This document shows, in pieces, positions 28,401 to 36,773 of a stretch of 64,000 bases of DNA; within the stretch, counting starts at the first letter, position 1; every line of letters starts with the position of its first letter. The DNA comes from a virus, in IMG/VR virus record IMGVR_UViG_3300021375_000018, positions 1 through 64,000 of that record; one strand, written 5' to 3'. The notes beneath the pieces were generated by a model, which saw nothing but the letters and a program-made list of their open reading frames with translations, did not search any database and was not told the origin of the DNA. A program made the translations under genes and the position numbers.

Positions 28401-29696
28401 GACAAAGACTTACCTTTAAGAGTATTGCCATCCCAGGCTTCTATTACAATGTTTGGATGTCCTTACTTAAACTTTGCACAATTTATTTACTTAGACTTTG
28501 AAACAGGAACAACAATTGACAATACTTATAGCGTCGCTAGTCTTAAACATAGCATAACACCCGGGTCTTTTAAAACAACAGCAACACTTACTTATGGAGA
28601 TGTTTATGGAAAATATGAAGTTGCACAAGGTATTATATCAGATGTGATAAAAAGAATAGATGATATAGAGGAACCTAAAACAGTTGAAATTGGCAATAAT
28701 GATAGCACAAAAGTTAAAGTTGCAAGCAATAATAGTAGTATTAAAAAGACTATTGTTATAAGGAAAATTAAAAGAGAAGATGTTTTTGACAAAGAATTAA
28801 GTATCTTCTTGTTTTCGTTAGCAAAAGAATATAAATTTAATTTTAACGTAAACTTTAAAAACAGCAATAAAAACAAAATACATTTTGAAATTGACAACAA
28901 TAAAGGTAGAAAAATAGCAGCAAAGTCTAGCCTTAATAATATCAACTCAAATATTGAAATTACCAGCGAAAGTTCTGTTACAAAATTTGACTTTAAATAC
29001 GATGCTTTTATATTTAAAAATTTTAGTAATACAGAAAAACTAACAGAAATACCTTTTGTAATAAAGTCTTATGAGATAAACAAGAAAAATAAATTGTTTG
29101 CTATTGATCTTTTGCAAACTGAAAAAAATGAAAGTATTCTTACAAATATCTTTAGTCATAACTTCTTTTTAAAATTTAAAAATATTCCAACATCTATAAT
29201 AGGAAGTTGTTCAGGCTCAACTTTAGAAATAGACGCTTTTTATATTGATTTTACTTCTAATAAACATAAAAAAGTTTTAGAAATAGAAAATGGTACAGAA
29301 ATTAATTTTCTTGGTAGCATTTTTCCTCTTATAAATCCAGACATAGATACGATTGCAAATCCTCCTATAATAAGTTATTATATAACAAGAGAAATAGAAG
29401 TAGTAAACAAATTATATTTTGTAACTGTAGAGGTTTCACAAGATAAAGATATTGTTGATCAATTAAAATCAAAATATGAGTCAAGAATTGTAATTAATAA
29501 TATTAGTTTAAACGATTTAAGTAGAAAATATGTTAATGATATTAAAAAACTTCCTGATGATTTAACGAAAGTTGTTAAAGATACGTTTTATAGTAAACAC
29601 AGTGACAAACCAGAAGAAGAAAAATTTAAAATTTATATCCCAGTCAGTATAATAACAAATTTATTTTTTCAAAATATATTTGAAGTTATAAATTAA
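25416..29696 (+). CDS. Very large baseplate hub protein (gp27/gpD-like domains)
   Basis: 1426 residues, the largest protein in the window. Around residues 345-475 there is a hub-type segment: MTIKSFDIDVAPSQGLMSF, LSLVLHDRTRMGDIAPFI, EITIEYGWSHI and IDLAIAMRGPLDIRQAFIEG. Around residue 1000 a second segment appears: LPLRVLPSQASITMFGCPYL, YLDFETGTTIDNTY and HSITPGSFKTTATLTYGDV, which resembles the later part of hub/late-control-D folds. Long Lys/Asn-rich linkers separate them. The arrangement suggests a hub protein expanded by insertions. No lysozyme or metallopeptidase motif was found. It ends the virion block just before a strong promoter. Confidence 0.6.
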   Translation: MSKNSISALRASKVSKFLNILSESDTVKHLNRQKESGTSSDEITSSAADAISDMFQSISREAMTTYEILKHMHENYTDADIKKVSDKIKILHSSLTYDITTKPKTTPKSEVGNPTNANSPFILKQNDKYFGRFNSKYRKDVMGINSPDPDVVVGIEAFGQFNKDNKAKNTQDKKMISVNSKPKSPNPIAPGLSIILHNDANFRCGSRNALELATFWNILSNIEMSKCYPFLNATFSLPKILRQKSSVTSFKTSTINQFIDGTLVPENKTDTYDFFEASIGKTLNNKSKKRETELGVDANFSIFTSPQTLNNFNENSGHLENFMSKEGNSFKSSIKNRITTPHDLTRPFMTIKSFDIDVAPSQGLMSFKTGRLSLVLHDRTRMGDIAPFIKPDLFGSFGAEITIEYGWSHIDVGDNKTSDNKNYIAEFLNDSRVVEKYIITNSSFRIDKAGLVNIDLAIAMRGPLDIRQAFIEGNSSKKVSSNQIKLDLNNLQGNLIKLQRECIRFNNDDAANNPENKSVIINGLNDSLLNFIKKTALDSFTIKVYKKDKAFNKAIKDFVNLEGKKLNKKFNKINNDDSENDLFKFSSGQEKSLINNDGINSVKKEVIKSIKSLQASIIGHIVSLRGNKKDREDIFNDLHFNVEIDAFFDKNWYVSRTGKKNATGKDKNKALKELKEGTTFDGYITFGSIINKIVATHLTNLGKFDETQVIFYTANEFCGEMSSRNIASFLISKEEYKLFLNDIFTNKNRYTIESFLGLVIKEFIEDKSQIMYGFSDLFKKKDTNSYKKVPIEKKTEDFKEKVDARLKEIYAAQAGGKKLNKSFDFKMPRVGFTFDTLTSKEDNYNRVISRLSIYDKNDNPFGSLNSIMKELNASEGVLKLNNELTKLRKEHASKSGSSLPYEFYEKSQKIIEKFTPNFIEEDPNNKGVYIIKNSSNGVASLKNKFKEMMPSITYGSQNSGIIDASLTTVNESKMNTVFLTRPDRNKVISNVLTSFDKDLPLRVLPSQASITMFGCPYLNFAQFIYLDFETGTTIDNTYSVASLKHSITPGSFKTTATLTYGDVYGKYEVAQGIISDVIKRIDDIEEPKTVEIGNNDSTKVKVASNNSSIKKTIVIRKIKREDVFDKELSIFLFSLAKEYKFNFNVNFKNSNKNKIHFEIDNNKGRKIAAKSSLNNINSNIEITSESSVTKFDFKYDAFIFKNFSNTEKLTEIPFVIKSYEINKKNKLFAIDLLQTEKNESILTNIFSHNFFLKFKNIPTSIIGSCSGSTLEIDAFYIDFTSNKHKKVLEIENGTEINFLGSIFPLINPDIDTIANPPIISYYITREIEVVNKLYFVTVEVSQDKDIVDQLKSKYESRIVINNISLNDLSRKYVNDIKKLPDDLTKVVKDTFYSKHSDKPEEEKFKIYIPVSIITNLFFQNIFEVIN

Positions 29697-29704
29697 AATT
29701 AATT

Positions 29705-29733
29705 GTGTAAAAATAAAAAAATGTATATATTAT
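29705..29733 (+). promoter_or_regulatory. Promoter GTGTAA-N17-TATTAT before the mini Pol I gene
   Basis: GTGTAA at 29705-29710, 17 bases, TATTAT at 29728-29733. The likely transcription start falls about 7 bases later, on or next to the ATG at 29740, and no Shine-Dalgarno sequence is present, so the transcript may be leaderless. Confidence 0.6.
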
Positions 29734-29739
29734 ATTTTT

Positions 29740-30798
29740 ATGAAAGATGAATATAAATTATATAATATAGAAGATATAAATAAGTATGATAAATTCTTTA
29801 GTATGTTTAGTAATAAATTATCTATAGAAGTAATATTAGAAGTTTTACCTGAATTTTACAAAAAAGAATTTATTAAAGATTTAGAAATTTGTGATTCTAA
29901 GCTATTAGAATTAGATAAATACTTTAATTATTTAGACATTTTCTCAAAAAAACAAAAAATATTTAGTAATTTAAATAGAGCTAAGATTAATAAAATATCT
30001 TATAAAGTATTTAAAGAGCTAGAAAAAAACGAAACACTACAATCAAATCTTAATAGCTTTAAGCCTATTAGAGGTTATGCAGAAGTTGTATCATATGAAC
30101 AAATAAAAACAATTTCAGGACGATTGATAAATAAAACTTCAAGTCCTAAGATATTGACATTACCTGTAAGACATAGAAAGATATTTGAATCTAGATGGAC
30201 TCAAGAAGGTGACTTATTACAAATTGATTTTAAGTCTCTTGAACCTAGAGTTATAAGAAAGATAAATGGAAAAGATGCAGGTGATGATATCTATATGGAT
30301 ATTGCTGATGGTTTAGACTTTAAAGTTGATCGTCTTATTATTAAAAGAGCAATCATATCAATACTATACGGAAGCAACTCTCAAATAGACGGCTTAAGTA
30401 AAGAAAGAAGTGATATCGTATTAAATGCAACAAAAGAATATTTTGATATTAAAGCAACATTGCAAAAGGCATCAAAAGAATACGACGTTGATTGCAGAAG
30501 CAATTTCTATGGAAGACCTATATGGAATATCAAAGAAACAAAAGAAAACAAAATCGTAAACAACTACATACAATCTACAGCTGTTGATGTGGCATTATTA
30601 TACTTCTCAGAATTATGTGATAAATTAGATCTTGATTTATGCAAACCGCTTTTTATAATTCACGATGCTTTGGTATGTGACGTACATAAAAGCTATAAAG
30701 AAGAATTCTCAAAAATTGTAAATGAAGGTTATAACTGTAACAAACTAGGAAACTTTCCTGTTGAAATAACTAATGTATTGGAGTCAATATATGAATAA
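29740..30798 (+). CDS. Minimal family-A (Pol I type) DNA polymerase
   Basis: 352 residues, against ~600 or more for a Klenow-type enzyme. All three polymerase motifs are visible: motif A QIDFKSLEPR with Asp163, motif B R198-x3-K202-x7-Y210-G211 (RLIIKRAIISILYG), and motif C IHDALV with His308-Asp309. The usual Glu after HD in motif C is Ala310. A TGRL-like segment, SGRLINKTSSPK, precedes motif A. There is no 3'-5' or 5'-3' exonuclease domain; a separate FEN-type nuclease is encoded at 33940. Because the phage also has a Pol III alpha gene, this enzyme may act in gap filling or repair rather than as the main replicase. Confidence 0.85.
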   Translation: MKDEYKLYNIEDINKYDKFFSMFSNKLSIEVILEVLPEFYKKEFIKDLEICDSKLLELDKYFNYLDIFSKKQKIFSNLNRAKINKISYKVFKELEKNETLQSNLNSFKPIRGYAEVVSYEQIKTISGRLINKTSSPKILTLPVRHRKIFESRWTQEGDLLQIDFKSLEPRVIRKINGKDAGDDIYMDIADGLDFKVDRLIIKRAIISILYGSNSQIDGLSKERSDIVLNATKEYFDIKATLQKASKEYDVDCRSNFYGRPIWNIKETKENKIVNNYIQSTAVDVALLYFSELCDKLDLDLCKPLFIIHDALVCDVHKSYKEEFSKIVNEGYNCNKLGNFPVEITNVLESIYE

Positions 30799-31402
30799 AC
30801 TAATTGAAAGAGATGTAGAATCTCTTTGGAATAAATATGAAAAGCTACTTTCAGTCTTAAACGATGAAGGAGTTAATAAACTAATTGAAGATCATGGACA
30901 AAGAATTATAGAATGTTCATACTCACAAAAAATATCAGAACCTTACTGTGGAATCGGTGGTCTTGTAGCTTACAGTCTAGACTTAGCAAAAAATGCGAAA
31001 GTATTATCACAAACATTAAAATATGATATTACAGCGCACTCTATTATAAAATGTGCTTTACTATCTGAAGTTGGTAGAATTGGTACAGAGCATATTAGTA
31101 GATTTATACTTTCAACTTCAGACTGGCACAAAGAAAAATTAGGAATGTATTTTGATTGGAATGAATCATGTCCAAAATATAATGTATATCATATGTCTTT
31201 GTGGTACATTCAAAAATATAAAATTCATCTTTCTTGGGAAGAGTGGCAAACAATTATGCTAATGACTTCGCAGTCTTCTGAAGATTCAAAGTTTTATGGC
31301 AATCATAAATCAAATCTTTCTTTATTACTTTCTATTTCTAAAGATATAGTGATTAAAAAAGAAAAAGATGTTATTGATGGTGTAGATAGGATTCCTTTTT
31401 AA
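30791..31402 (+). CDS. HD-domain-like phosphohydrolase family protein
   Basis: About 203 residues from ATG 30791, chosen because GGAG lies 7 bases upstream; it overlaps the end of the polymerase gene. The core HSIIKCALLSEVGRIG followed by SDWHKEKLGMYFDWN and YHMSLWYIQKYKIHLSWEEW matches an HD-like family common in T4-like phages ('H..IK.AL..(D/E)xG+IG ... WH..KLG ... H.SL..IQ..xI.LS..EW'). The aspartate of the HD pair appears replaced by Glu (SEVG), so catalytic activity is uncertain. Probable role in nucleotide metabolism or signalling; no substrate can be assigned. Confidence 0.65.
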   Translation: MNKLIERDVESLWNKYEKLLSVLNDEGVNKLIEDHGQRIIECSYSQKISEPYCGIGGLVAYSLDLAKNAKVLSQTLKYDITAHSIIKCALLSEVGRIGTEHISRFILSTSDWHKEKLGMYFDWNESCPKYNVYHMSLWYIQKYKIHLSWEEWQTIMLMTSQSSEDSKFYGNHKSNLSLLLSISKDIVIKKEKDVIDGVDRIPF

Positions 31403-31425
31403 TATTTATATAAAAAGGAGTCAAC

Positions 31426-31725
31426 ATGAATGAAAATGATTTATATTATCTTGTTTTAGAATCACTAATAGAAGAAGCAGAGCTTAATGAATTCAGCACA
31501 ATGGGTGGAGGTGCTGTGGGTGGAGTATCAGTACCTTTAGGCGCTGGACCAAGTGGAAAAGTTATTTATAGAGACGGAAACGATAAAAGTGATTCTGCAT
31601 ACAAAGAAAAACCAGGAAATAACAAGAAGAAGAAAAAGAGTAGAAAGAAAAAAACTTACAATAAGTCAGTTCAGCATTACTTAAAAAATGGTGGTGAGAA
31701 GACAAGAAAAAGATCATTTAAATAA
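31426..31725 (+). CDS. Small basic protein with capsid-targeting-like acidic N-terminus
   Basis: 99 residues, AAAAAGGAG upstream. The N-terminal ~24 residues are acidic and hydrophobic with three (I/L)-x-E-type sites (LVLESLIEEAELNEFS). A Gly-rich segment follows (TMGGGAVGGVSVPLGAGPSG), then a very basic tail with NKKKKKSRKKKTYNK. The design, a removable acidic helix followed by a DNA-neutralising body, parallels T4 internal head proteins and the Lys-rich proteins at 51-53 kb here. It is placed directly upstream of the gp32 promoter. Internal-protein role inferred. Confidence 0.55.
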   Translation: MNENDLYYLVLESLIEEAELNEFSTMGGGAVGGVSVPLGAGPSGKVIYRDGNDKSDSAYKEKPGNNKKKKKSRKKKTYNKSVQHYLKNGGEKTRKRSFK

Positions 31726-31746
31726 AAAATTAAAATTATAAAAAAT

Positions 31747-31775
31747 GTGTAAATATTAAAACAATAAATTATAAT
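31747..31775 (+). promoter_or_regulatory. Promoter GTGTAA-N17-TATAAT before gene 32
   Basis: GTGTAA 31747-31752, 17-base spacer, TATAAT 31770-31775. It leaves a ~60-base leader before the gp32-like gene. Confidence 0.7.
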
Positions 31776-31784
31776 TCAAATGTA

Positions 31785-31826
31785 TTAAACAAATACAAAT
31801 TAAAAAATGCCAAATTAAAAATTAAA
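31785..31826 (+). promoter_or_regulatory. UUAAA-repeat leader, candidate gp32 translational operator
   Basis: TTAAA occurs at 31785, 31800, 31815 and 31822 in an A-rich leader with little secondary structure, ending just before the Shine-Dalgarno GGAAAGGA. T4 gene 32 mRNA carries UUAAA-type repeats upstream of and around its start, where gp32 binds cooperatively and represses its own translation. Same arrangement here; function inferred. Confidence 0.5.
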
Positions 31827-31844
31827 TATTCGGAAAGGAATAAC

Positions 31845-32651
31845 ATGGCTATAGATTTAAGTGCAATTCGAAAAAAGTTAAACCAATTAAGTGGACAAAA
31901 CAATAAGAAAAATGTATTATGGAGACCTGAAGAAGGTTCTGAAACAACAGTAAGACTTTTAGCATATCCTGATAATGATGGACAACCCTTTAAAGAGATG
32001 ATGTTTTACTACAATATCGGAAATAACCCGGGTTTGCTATCACCATACCAATTTGGAAAAGCTGATCCTATTCAAGAGCTTATTACGAAACTTCGCGATG
32101 AAGGTTCAAAGGAAAGTTATGAATTAGCTAAAAAGCTTTATCCTAAGATGAGATGTTATGCTCCAGTTATTGTTAGAGGTGAAGAAGATAAGGGCGTAAG
32201 ATTATGGGCTTTTGGGAAGCAACTATATCAAACGTTTTTAAACTTTATGCTTGACGAAGACTATGGTGACATTACTGATCCTATGGAAGGAAGAGATATT
32301 CGTGTAGTATGTACAAAAACTCCTGGTCGTATGTGGGCAACAACTGAAGTAAGACCTCGAGGTAAAGATACACCTTTATCTGAAAATCAAGGACAAGTTA
32401 AAAAATGGCTTGACAATATTCCTGATGTCAACGATTTATACACGCTTAAGTCTTACGAAGAATTAGAGAATATCGTAAATGAATGGCTCAATGGTGATGA
32501 AGAAGAAAGTAAAGAATCATCTCGAGGTTGGGGAAATAGTGAAAGTAAGAGTGAAAGCAACAGTAGCAGTAGCAGTGATGATTCACCAGATGCTATTAAT
32601 AGCAAATACAAGTCTCTTGATGATGCATTTGCTGATCTTGACTCGCTATAA
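31845..32651 (+). CDS. 32: Single-stranded DNA binding protein, gp32-like
   Basis: 268 residues. The N-terminus (LSAIRKKLNQLSGQNNKK) resembles the basic LAST-type segment through which gp32 binds cooperatively. The core contains VLWRPEEGSETTVRLLAYP, MMFYYNIG and RMWATTEVRPRGKDTPLSE. The C-terminus is a Ser/Glu/Asp-rich tail ending DDAFADLDSL, as expected for recruiting replication partners. The Cys/His zinc ligands of T4 gp32 are not seen (only two cysteines), so this is a zinc-free variant. It coats single-stranded DNA in replication and recombination and is followed by the recombinase gene. Confidence 0.88.
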   Translation: MAIDLSAIRKKLNQLSGQNNKKNVLWRPEEGSETTVRLLAYPDNDGQPFKEMMFYYNIGNNPGLLSPYQFGKADPIQELITKLRDEGSKESYELAKKLYPKMRCYAPVIVRGEEDKGVRLWAFGKQLYQTFLNFMLDEDYGDITDPMEGRDIRVVCTKTPGRMWATTEVRPRGKDTPLSENQGQVKKWLDNIPDVNDLYTLKSYEELENIVNEWLNGDEEESKESSRGWGNSESKSESNSSSSSDDSPDAINSKYKSLDDAFADLDSL

Positions 32652-32678
32652 TAAAGAATCTTTATAGATTTATTTTTA

Positions 32679-32692
32679 CTGGACAAATCCAG
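32679..32692 (+). other. Small perfect hairpin between gene 32 and uvsX
   Basis: CTGGA and TCCAG pair around a four-base loop. The T-run lies before, not after, the stem, so it is a poor terminator; it may protect the 3' end of the gene 32 mRNA or mark a processing site. Confidence 0.35.
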
Positions 32693-32727
32693 AATTTCTG
32701 TATTCCTAACATAACAAGAAGGATTAA

Positions 32728-33927
32728 ATGTCAAAATCAAAAAAACAAAAAGAAAATCTTGATGATTTTACATCAGATCTAATAAAGTCTCTCAACAAAG
32801 AAAGAGGGACAAGAGTAGCTTATAATTTAAGTTGTGATGAGTCACCAACACATGTTAATAGATGGATAAGTACTGGATCAAAGCAGCTAGATTATATTAT
32901 TTCTAATAGACGCGATGGCGGATTACCAGAAGGCAGGATTGTTGAAATATTCGGTCCGCCTAGTATTGGTAAATCACATATTGCAACTCAAATTGCAAAA
33001 TCAACCCAACAAATGGGAGGTATTGTTGTATACATTGATACAGAAAATGCAACATCAGTACAAAACCTTAGATCGTTAGGCGTTGATATTACAAAAAGAT
33101 TTGTATATGTTGATACACACTGCACGGAAGAAGTACTATCAATTTCAGAAAGCACAATCATAAAAGCTAAAGCAATGGACAAAGATGTTCCTGTAACAAT
33201 TATATGGGATTCTGTAGCAGCAACTTCACCAAAAGCTGAATTAACTGGTGATTATGATAAAGAGTCGATAGGATTGCAAGCAAGAGCAATATCAAAGGGT
33301 ATGCGTAAGATCACAGGTGTAATTGCTAATCAAAAAGTTCTTATGGTTTGTTTGAATCAAATTAGAACAAAAGTTGGTGTATTATACGGTGATCCTACTA
33401 CTACACCTGGAGGAATGGCTATACCATTTCACAGTTCAGTTAGAATTAAACTAGGAGCTGGTTCACAAATTCTAAACAAAGATAAAGAACCTATTGGAAT
33501 AAACGTATCAGCAAAAACAATTAAAAACAAGGTTTCAGCGCCGTTTAGAAAGTGTGATTTTGAAATACACTTTGGTAAAGGAATTGTTGAACATGAGCAA
33601 TTGTTTGATTTATTAAGAAAGAATGGCCCTGAATCTACTAATGGATATCAAATTGAAGTATCAGGAACAGGTGCTTGGAAACATTTAAATGTTTATGATG
33701 AGTCTGGTGAAATGATTGTAGACAAAAAATTCTATAAATCTAATTTTGATGAAATTATAGATCATCCAGAGTTTGGTAAATATATCGATATGCTACTAGA
33801 AAAATCAATGATTAGAAAAAATAGTGATGATGAACCTGATATCGATGCAGAAAGCTATGAAGAAGTTAAAGCAATTCATGATGAAATAATGGATATTCAC
33901 GAAGATGCTTTTAAGGAACTATCATAA
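32728..33927 (+). CDS. uvsX: RecA/UvsX-type recombinase
   Basis: 399 residues. Walker A is GPPSIGKS (residues 76-83), Walker B is VTIIWDSVAAT with Asp161, and the loop region contains NQIRTKVGVLYGDPTTTPGG followed by ALxF-like MAIPFHSSVRIKLG, closer to bacterial RecA than to T4 UvsX. The C-terminal part is acidic. It forms filaments on single-stranded DNA and pairs homologous duplexes, supporting recombination-dependent replication together with the gp32-like protein upstream. AGAAGGATTAA precedes the ATG. Gene symbol is by T4 analogy; recA-like would serve equally. Confidence 0.92.
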   Translation: MSKSKKQKENLDDFTSDLIKSLNKERGTRVAYNLSCDESPTHVNRWISTGSKQLDYIISNRRDGGLPEGRIVEIFGPPSIGKSHIATQIAKSTQQMGGIVVYIDTENATSVQNLRSLGVDITKRFVYVDTHCTEEVLSISESTIIKAKAMDKDVPVTIIWDSVAATSPKAELTGDYDKESIGLQARAISKGMRKITGVIANQKVLMVCLNQIRTKVGVLYGDPTTTPGGMAIPFHSSVRIKLGAGSQILNKDKEPIGINVSAKTIKNKVSAPFRKCDFEIHFGKGIVEHEQLFDLLRKNGPESTNGYQIEVSGTGAWKHLNVYDESGEMIVDKKFYKSNFDEIIDHPEFGKYIDMLLEKSMIRKNSDDEPDIDAESYEEVKAIHDEIMDIHEDAFKELS

Positions 33928-33939
33928 AAAGGATATAAC

Positions 33940-34899
33940 ATGAGCAAGCCTGAAATTTATATTGATGGCTTGAATGTTTTTATGCGACATTTTGCTGCAA
34001 ATCCTGCAAAGTCTATGAATGGACAATTGTGTGGTGGAATAGTAGGAATGTTAAAAAACATTCAACATCTATCAGAAAGATTTTCACCGCAAAAGATTGT
34101 TATAGTCTGGGAAGGTGGTGGGTCTGTAAGAAGAAAGTCTATCGATACAAACTATAAAAATGGTAGAAGGCCAGTTAGACTAAATAGAAGTGAATTAATT
34201 GGTGATATACCTGATACTGTTGAGAATAGAGACTTTCAGTTAAAAACTCTTATTAAGATACTGTATAAAACTCCACTTACGCAGGTTTACGTGAATGATT
34301 GTGAAGCTGATGACGTTATTTCTTATCTTTGTAAAACAAAAAAAACAAGTAACAAAAAAATAATTGTGACATCAGATAAAGATTATTACCAGTTAATAGA
34401 TGAGAATACAAAAATTTGGTCGCCAAATAAAAAAGTTTTGATTGATTCTCAATACGTAATGGACAAATGGAAAATAAAATCAGAAAATTTTTGCCTTGCA
34501 AGATGCTTTGCTGGAGATCAAAGTGACGGGCTCAAAGGAGTTAAAGGTGCAGGATTTAAAGTTATGGTTAAAAGATTTCCAGAATTAGGTGTGTGTAATA
34601 ATTTGACAATCAATGATATTATTATCAAGTCTAGACAAGAAATTGAAAATGGTAGCAAACTAAAGGTATTTAAAGAAATAATAGAATCAGAGAAAACATT
34701 ACTAAAAAACTGGAAACTTATGTACTTAGACTCTGCAATGGTAAGTGCCGATCAAGTTAAAGCTATTAACTACCAATATGAAAACAAAGAAGAACGAATT
34801 AATAAAATGGAGCTTCTAAAAATAATGAACCAGCAAGGTCTTAATATGTTTGATATCCACACATTCTTTTTAACTTTAAAAGCGAGTACAAGGATTTAA
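33940..34899 (+). CDS. 5'-3' exonuclease / RNase H of the FEN family
   Basis: 319 residues, AAAAAGGATATAAC upstream. FEN-type acidic residues are in place: Asp9 in IYIDGLNVF, Glu122-Asp124-Asp125 in CEADDVIS, Asp146 and Asp148 in VTSDKDYYQL, and Asp193/Asp196 in GDQSDGLKGVKGAG, which includes the helix-hairpin-helix glycine loop. In T4 the equivalent (RNase H) removes RNA primers from lagging-strand fragments. Here it would complement the exonuclease-free mini Pol I. It overlaps no neighbour and is followed closely by the helicase gene. Confidence 0.9.
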   Translation: MSKPEIYIDGLNVFMRHFAANPAKSMNGQLCGGIVGMLKNIQHLSERFSPQKIVIVWEGGGSVRRKSIDTNYKNGRRPVRLNRSELIGDIPDTVENRDFQLKTLIKILYKTPLTQVYVNDCEADDVISYLCKTKKTSNKKIIVTSDKDYYQLIDENTKIWSPNKKVLIDSQYVMDKWKIKSENFCLARCFAGDQSDGLKGVKGAGFKVMVKRFPELGVCNNLTINDIIIKSRQEIENGSKLKVFKEIIESEKTLLKNWKLMYLDSAMVSADQVKAINYQYENKEERINKMELLKIMNQQGLNMFDIHTFFLTLKASTRI

Positions 34900-34905
34900 T
34901 AATAA

Positions 34906-36276
34906 ATGAGTTTAGAAAAAAACTTTTCAAAATTTGGTAAACCTTTTCAAGAAAAAGTATTCCAAAGTATGTTATCTGATCAACCGTGGTCAGCACAAAT
35001 GATAGAAGTTGTAGACCCTGGATATTTTGATTTAAGATACTTAGCTTATCTTTGCCAGAAATATTTTGCGTATTACAATAAGTACAAAACATTTCCAACA
35101 CTTACTATATTAATCACAATAATAAAAGAAGATCTCACTAAGTCTAAAGACATTGTGTTAAGAGATCAAATCATTGAATATCTACATAGAATGAAAACAA
35201 ATCCTGACATGGGAGATTTGCAATATGTAAAAGACAAGTCGTTGGAGTTTTGCAAAAGACAAGCTTTCAAAGAAGCGTTAGAGCAGAGTGTAGAGCTTAT
35301 TCAAACTGAAAAGTATGAATCAGTTATTAACATTATGAAAACAGCAATTTCTGTAGGCATGCCTAATTCAACAGGGCATGACTTCTTTGATGATATAGAA
35401 GCAAGATTTGTTCAAATCAATAGGCAAGTTTGCCCCACAGGCTTAGAAAGAATTGATGCTCAAGATATACTAAGAGGAGGGTTAGGAAGAGGAGAGTTAG
35501 GTGTTATTGCAGCAAATACTGGAGTTGGAAAATCCCACTTTTTAGTAGCTATGGGATGCGCAGCTATGAGAGCAGGAAAAAACGTAGTACATTATACATT
35601 TGAGCTATCAGAGCATGAAACAGGTAAAAGATATGATTCAAATCTATGTAACATAGCAAGTAATGAAGTGATTGAAAGAAAAAAAGAAGTAGTTGATAAG
35701 TATAAAAACATGTCGTTAGGAAGATTGATTATAAAAGAGTATCCTACTGGGTCTGCATCTGTAATGACATTAAGAAATCACATTGAAAAGCTTACGCTGA
35801 AAGGACTAAAACCAAGTTTAGTAACAGTTGACTATGCTGACGTAATGAAGTCTTCCAAGGCATACGATTCATTACGTCATGAACTAAAATTAATATATAC
35901 AGAATTAAGAAATCTTGCTGTTGACTTACAAATACCTATATGGACAGCTTCTCAAGCTAATAAAGACTCTTCTAAAACTGACATTGTAGGTCTTGAAAAT
36001 TTAGGTGAATGTTACGGTAAAGCTCAAGTAGCTGACGTTGTCTTATCAATAAGCAGAAAGCCTATGGAAAAGTCAACAGGCGGTGGCAGAATCTTTGTTG
36101 CTAAGAATAGAGCAGGAAGAGATGGACTACTATTTCCTGTTAATATAGATACAGCAATGTCTAAATTTACTATACTTGATGATTCTGAATTGTCACTAAA
36201 CGAAGCTGTTTCGCAAGATCAGCATAGCATAAAACAAAAGTTAAAAGAAAAATGGAATGAGGTTAATAAAAAATGA
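34906..36276 (+). CDS. 41: Replicative DNA helicase, DnaB/gp41-like
   Basis: 456 residues. The N-terminal ~150 residues are helical, the C-terminal RecA-like domain has Walker A ANTGVGKS (203-210), a conserved GLERID...RGGLGRGELGVI lead-in, Walker B LVTVDYADVM with Asp309, and the later segments WTASQANKDS and VLSISRKP. This is the hexameric 5'-3' helicase that unwinds the fork. No primase domain is fused and no primase gene is evident in the window. The stop overlaps the next start (ATGA), indicating coupling to dUTPase. Confidence 0.9.
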   Translation: MSLEKNFSKFGKPFQEKVFQSMLSDQPWSAQMIEVVDPGYFDLRYLAYLCQKYFAYYNKYKTFPTLTILITIIKEDLTKSKDIVLRDQIIEYLHRMKTNPDMGDLQYVKDKSLEFCKRQAFKEALEQSVELIQTEKYESVINIMKTAISVGMPNSTGHDFFDDIEARFVQINRQVCPTGLERIDAQDILRGGLGRGELGVIAANTGVGKSHFLVAMGCAAMRAGKNVVHYTFELSEHETGKRYDSNLCNIASNEVIERKKEVVDKYKNMSLGRLIIKEYPTGSASVMTLRNHIEKLTLKGLKPSLVTVDYADVMKSSKAYDSLRHELKLIYTELRNLAVDLQIPIWTASQANKDSSKTDIVGLENLGECYGKAQVADVVLSISRKPMEKSTGGGRIFVAKNRAGRDGLLFPVNIDTAMSKFTILDDSELSLNEAVSQDQHSIKQKLKEKWNEVNKK

Positions 36277-36761
36277 TAAATATTTTTTGCAATAAAGCGT
36301 TAAAAAAGTTATTAAAAGACAAAGAAATAACACACTATACACCAGCCTATGAAGGTGAAAGTGCAGGAATAGATTTGTATAATTGTGGCGATGATGTTAT
36401 ACTTAAACCAATAGAAACGTTTGATAGTGAAAACACAACTGCTACTACAAGCATTAAAACTGGAGTTCACTTAATAGTGCCTAAAGGTTACGTTGCGCTT
36501 GTTAAAGAAAGAGGCTCTATCGTAAAGAACACACTAAAGTCTAGAGCAGGTGTAATAGACGCTGGATATACAGGCGAAGTTTTTGTTAATCTAGTCAACT
36601 TATCAAATAAAACAAAAAAAATTATGTACGGAGAAAAGCTGCCAGTACAAATAGTTGTTGTAAAATGTGACAATCACTTCAATACAATAGACGAAGAAGA
36701 ATACTTAAAATTATCCGGCAAGTCTTTAAGAAAAAAAGGAAAAGTCGGAAGTTCAGATTAA
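36273..36761 (+). CDS. dut: dUTP diphosphatase (trimeric dUTPase)
   Basis: 162 residues. Motif 1 SAGIDLY (30-36), motif 2 ERGSIVK (79-85), motif 3 RAGVIDAGYTGEV (91-103, with the catalytic Asp and Tyr) and motif 4 GEKLPVQIVV (120-129) are all present. Motif 5 at the C-terminus is weak (RKKGKVGSSD). It hydrolyses dUTP to dUMP, keeping uracil out of DNA and feeding ThyX. It overlaps the helicase stop by 4 bases and leads into the ribonucleotide reductase genes. Confidence 0.93.
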   Translation: MINIFCNKALKKLLKDKEITHYTPAYEGESAGIDLYNCGDDVILKPIETFDSENTTATTSIKTGVHLIVPKGYVALVKERGSIVKNTLKSRAGVIDAGYTGEVFVNLVNLSNKTKKIMYGEKLPVQIVVVKCDNHFNTIDEEEYLKLSGKSLRKKGKVGSSD

Positions 36762-36773
36762 AAAGAGGTTTAA

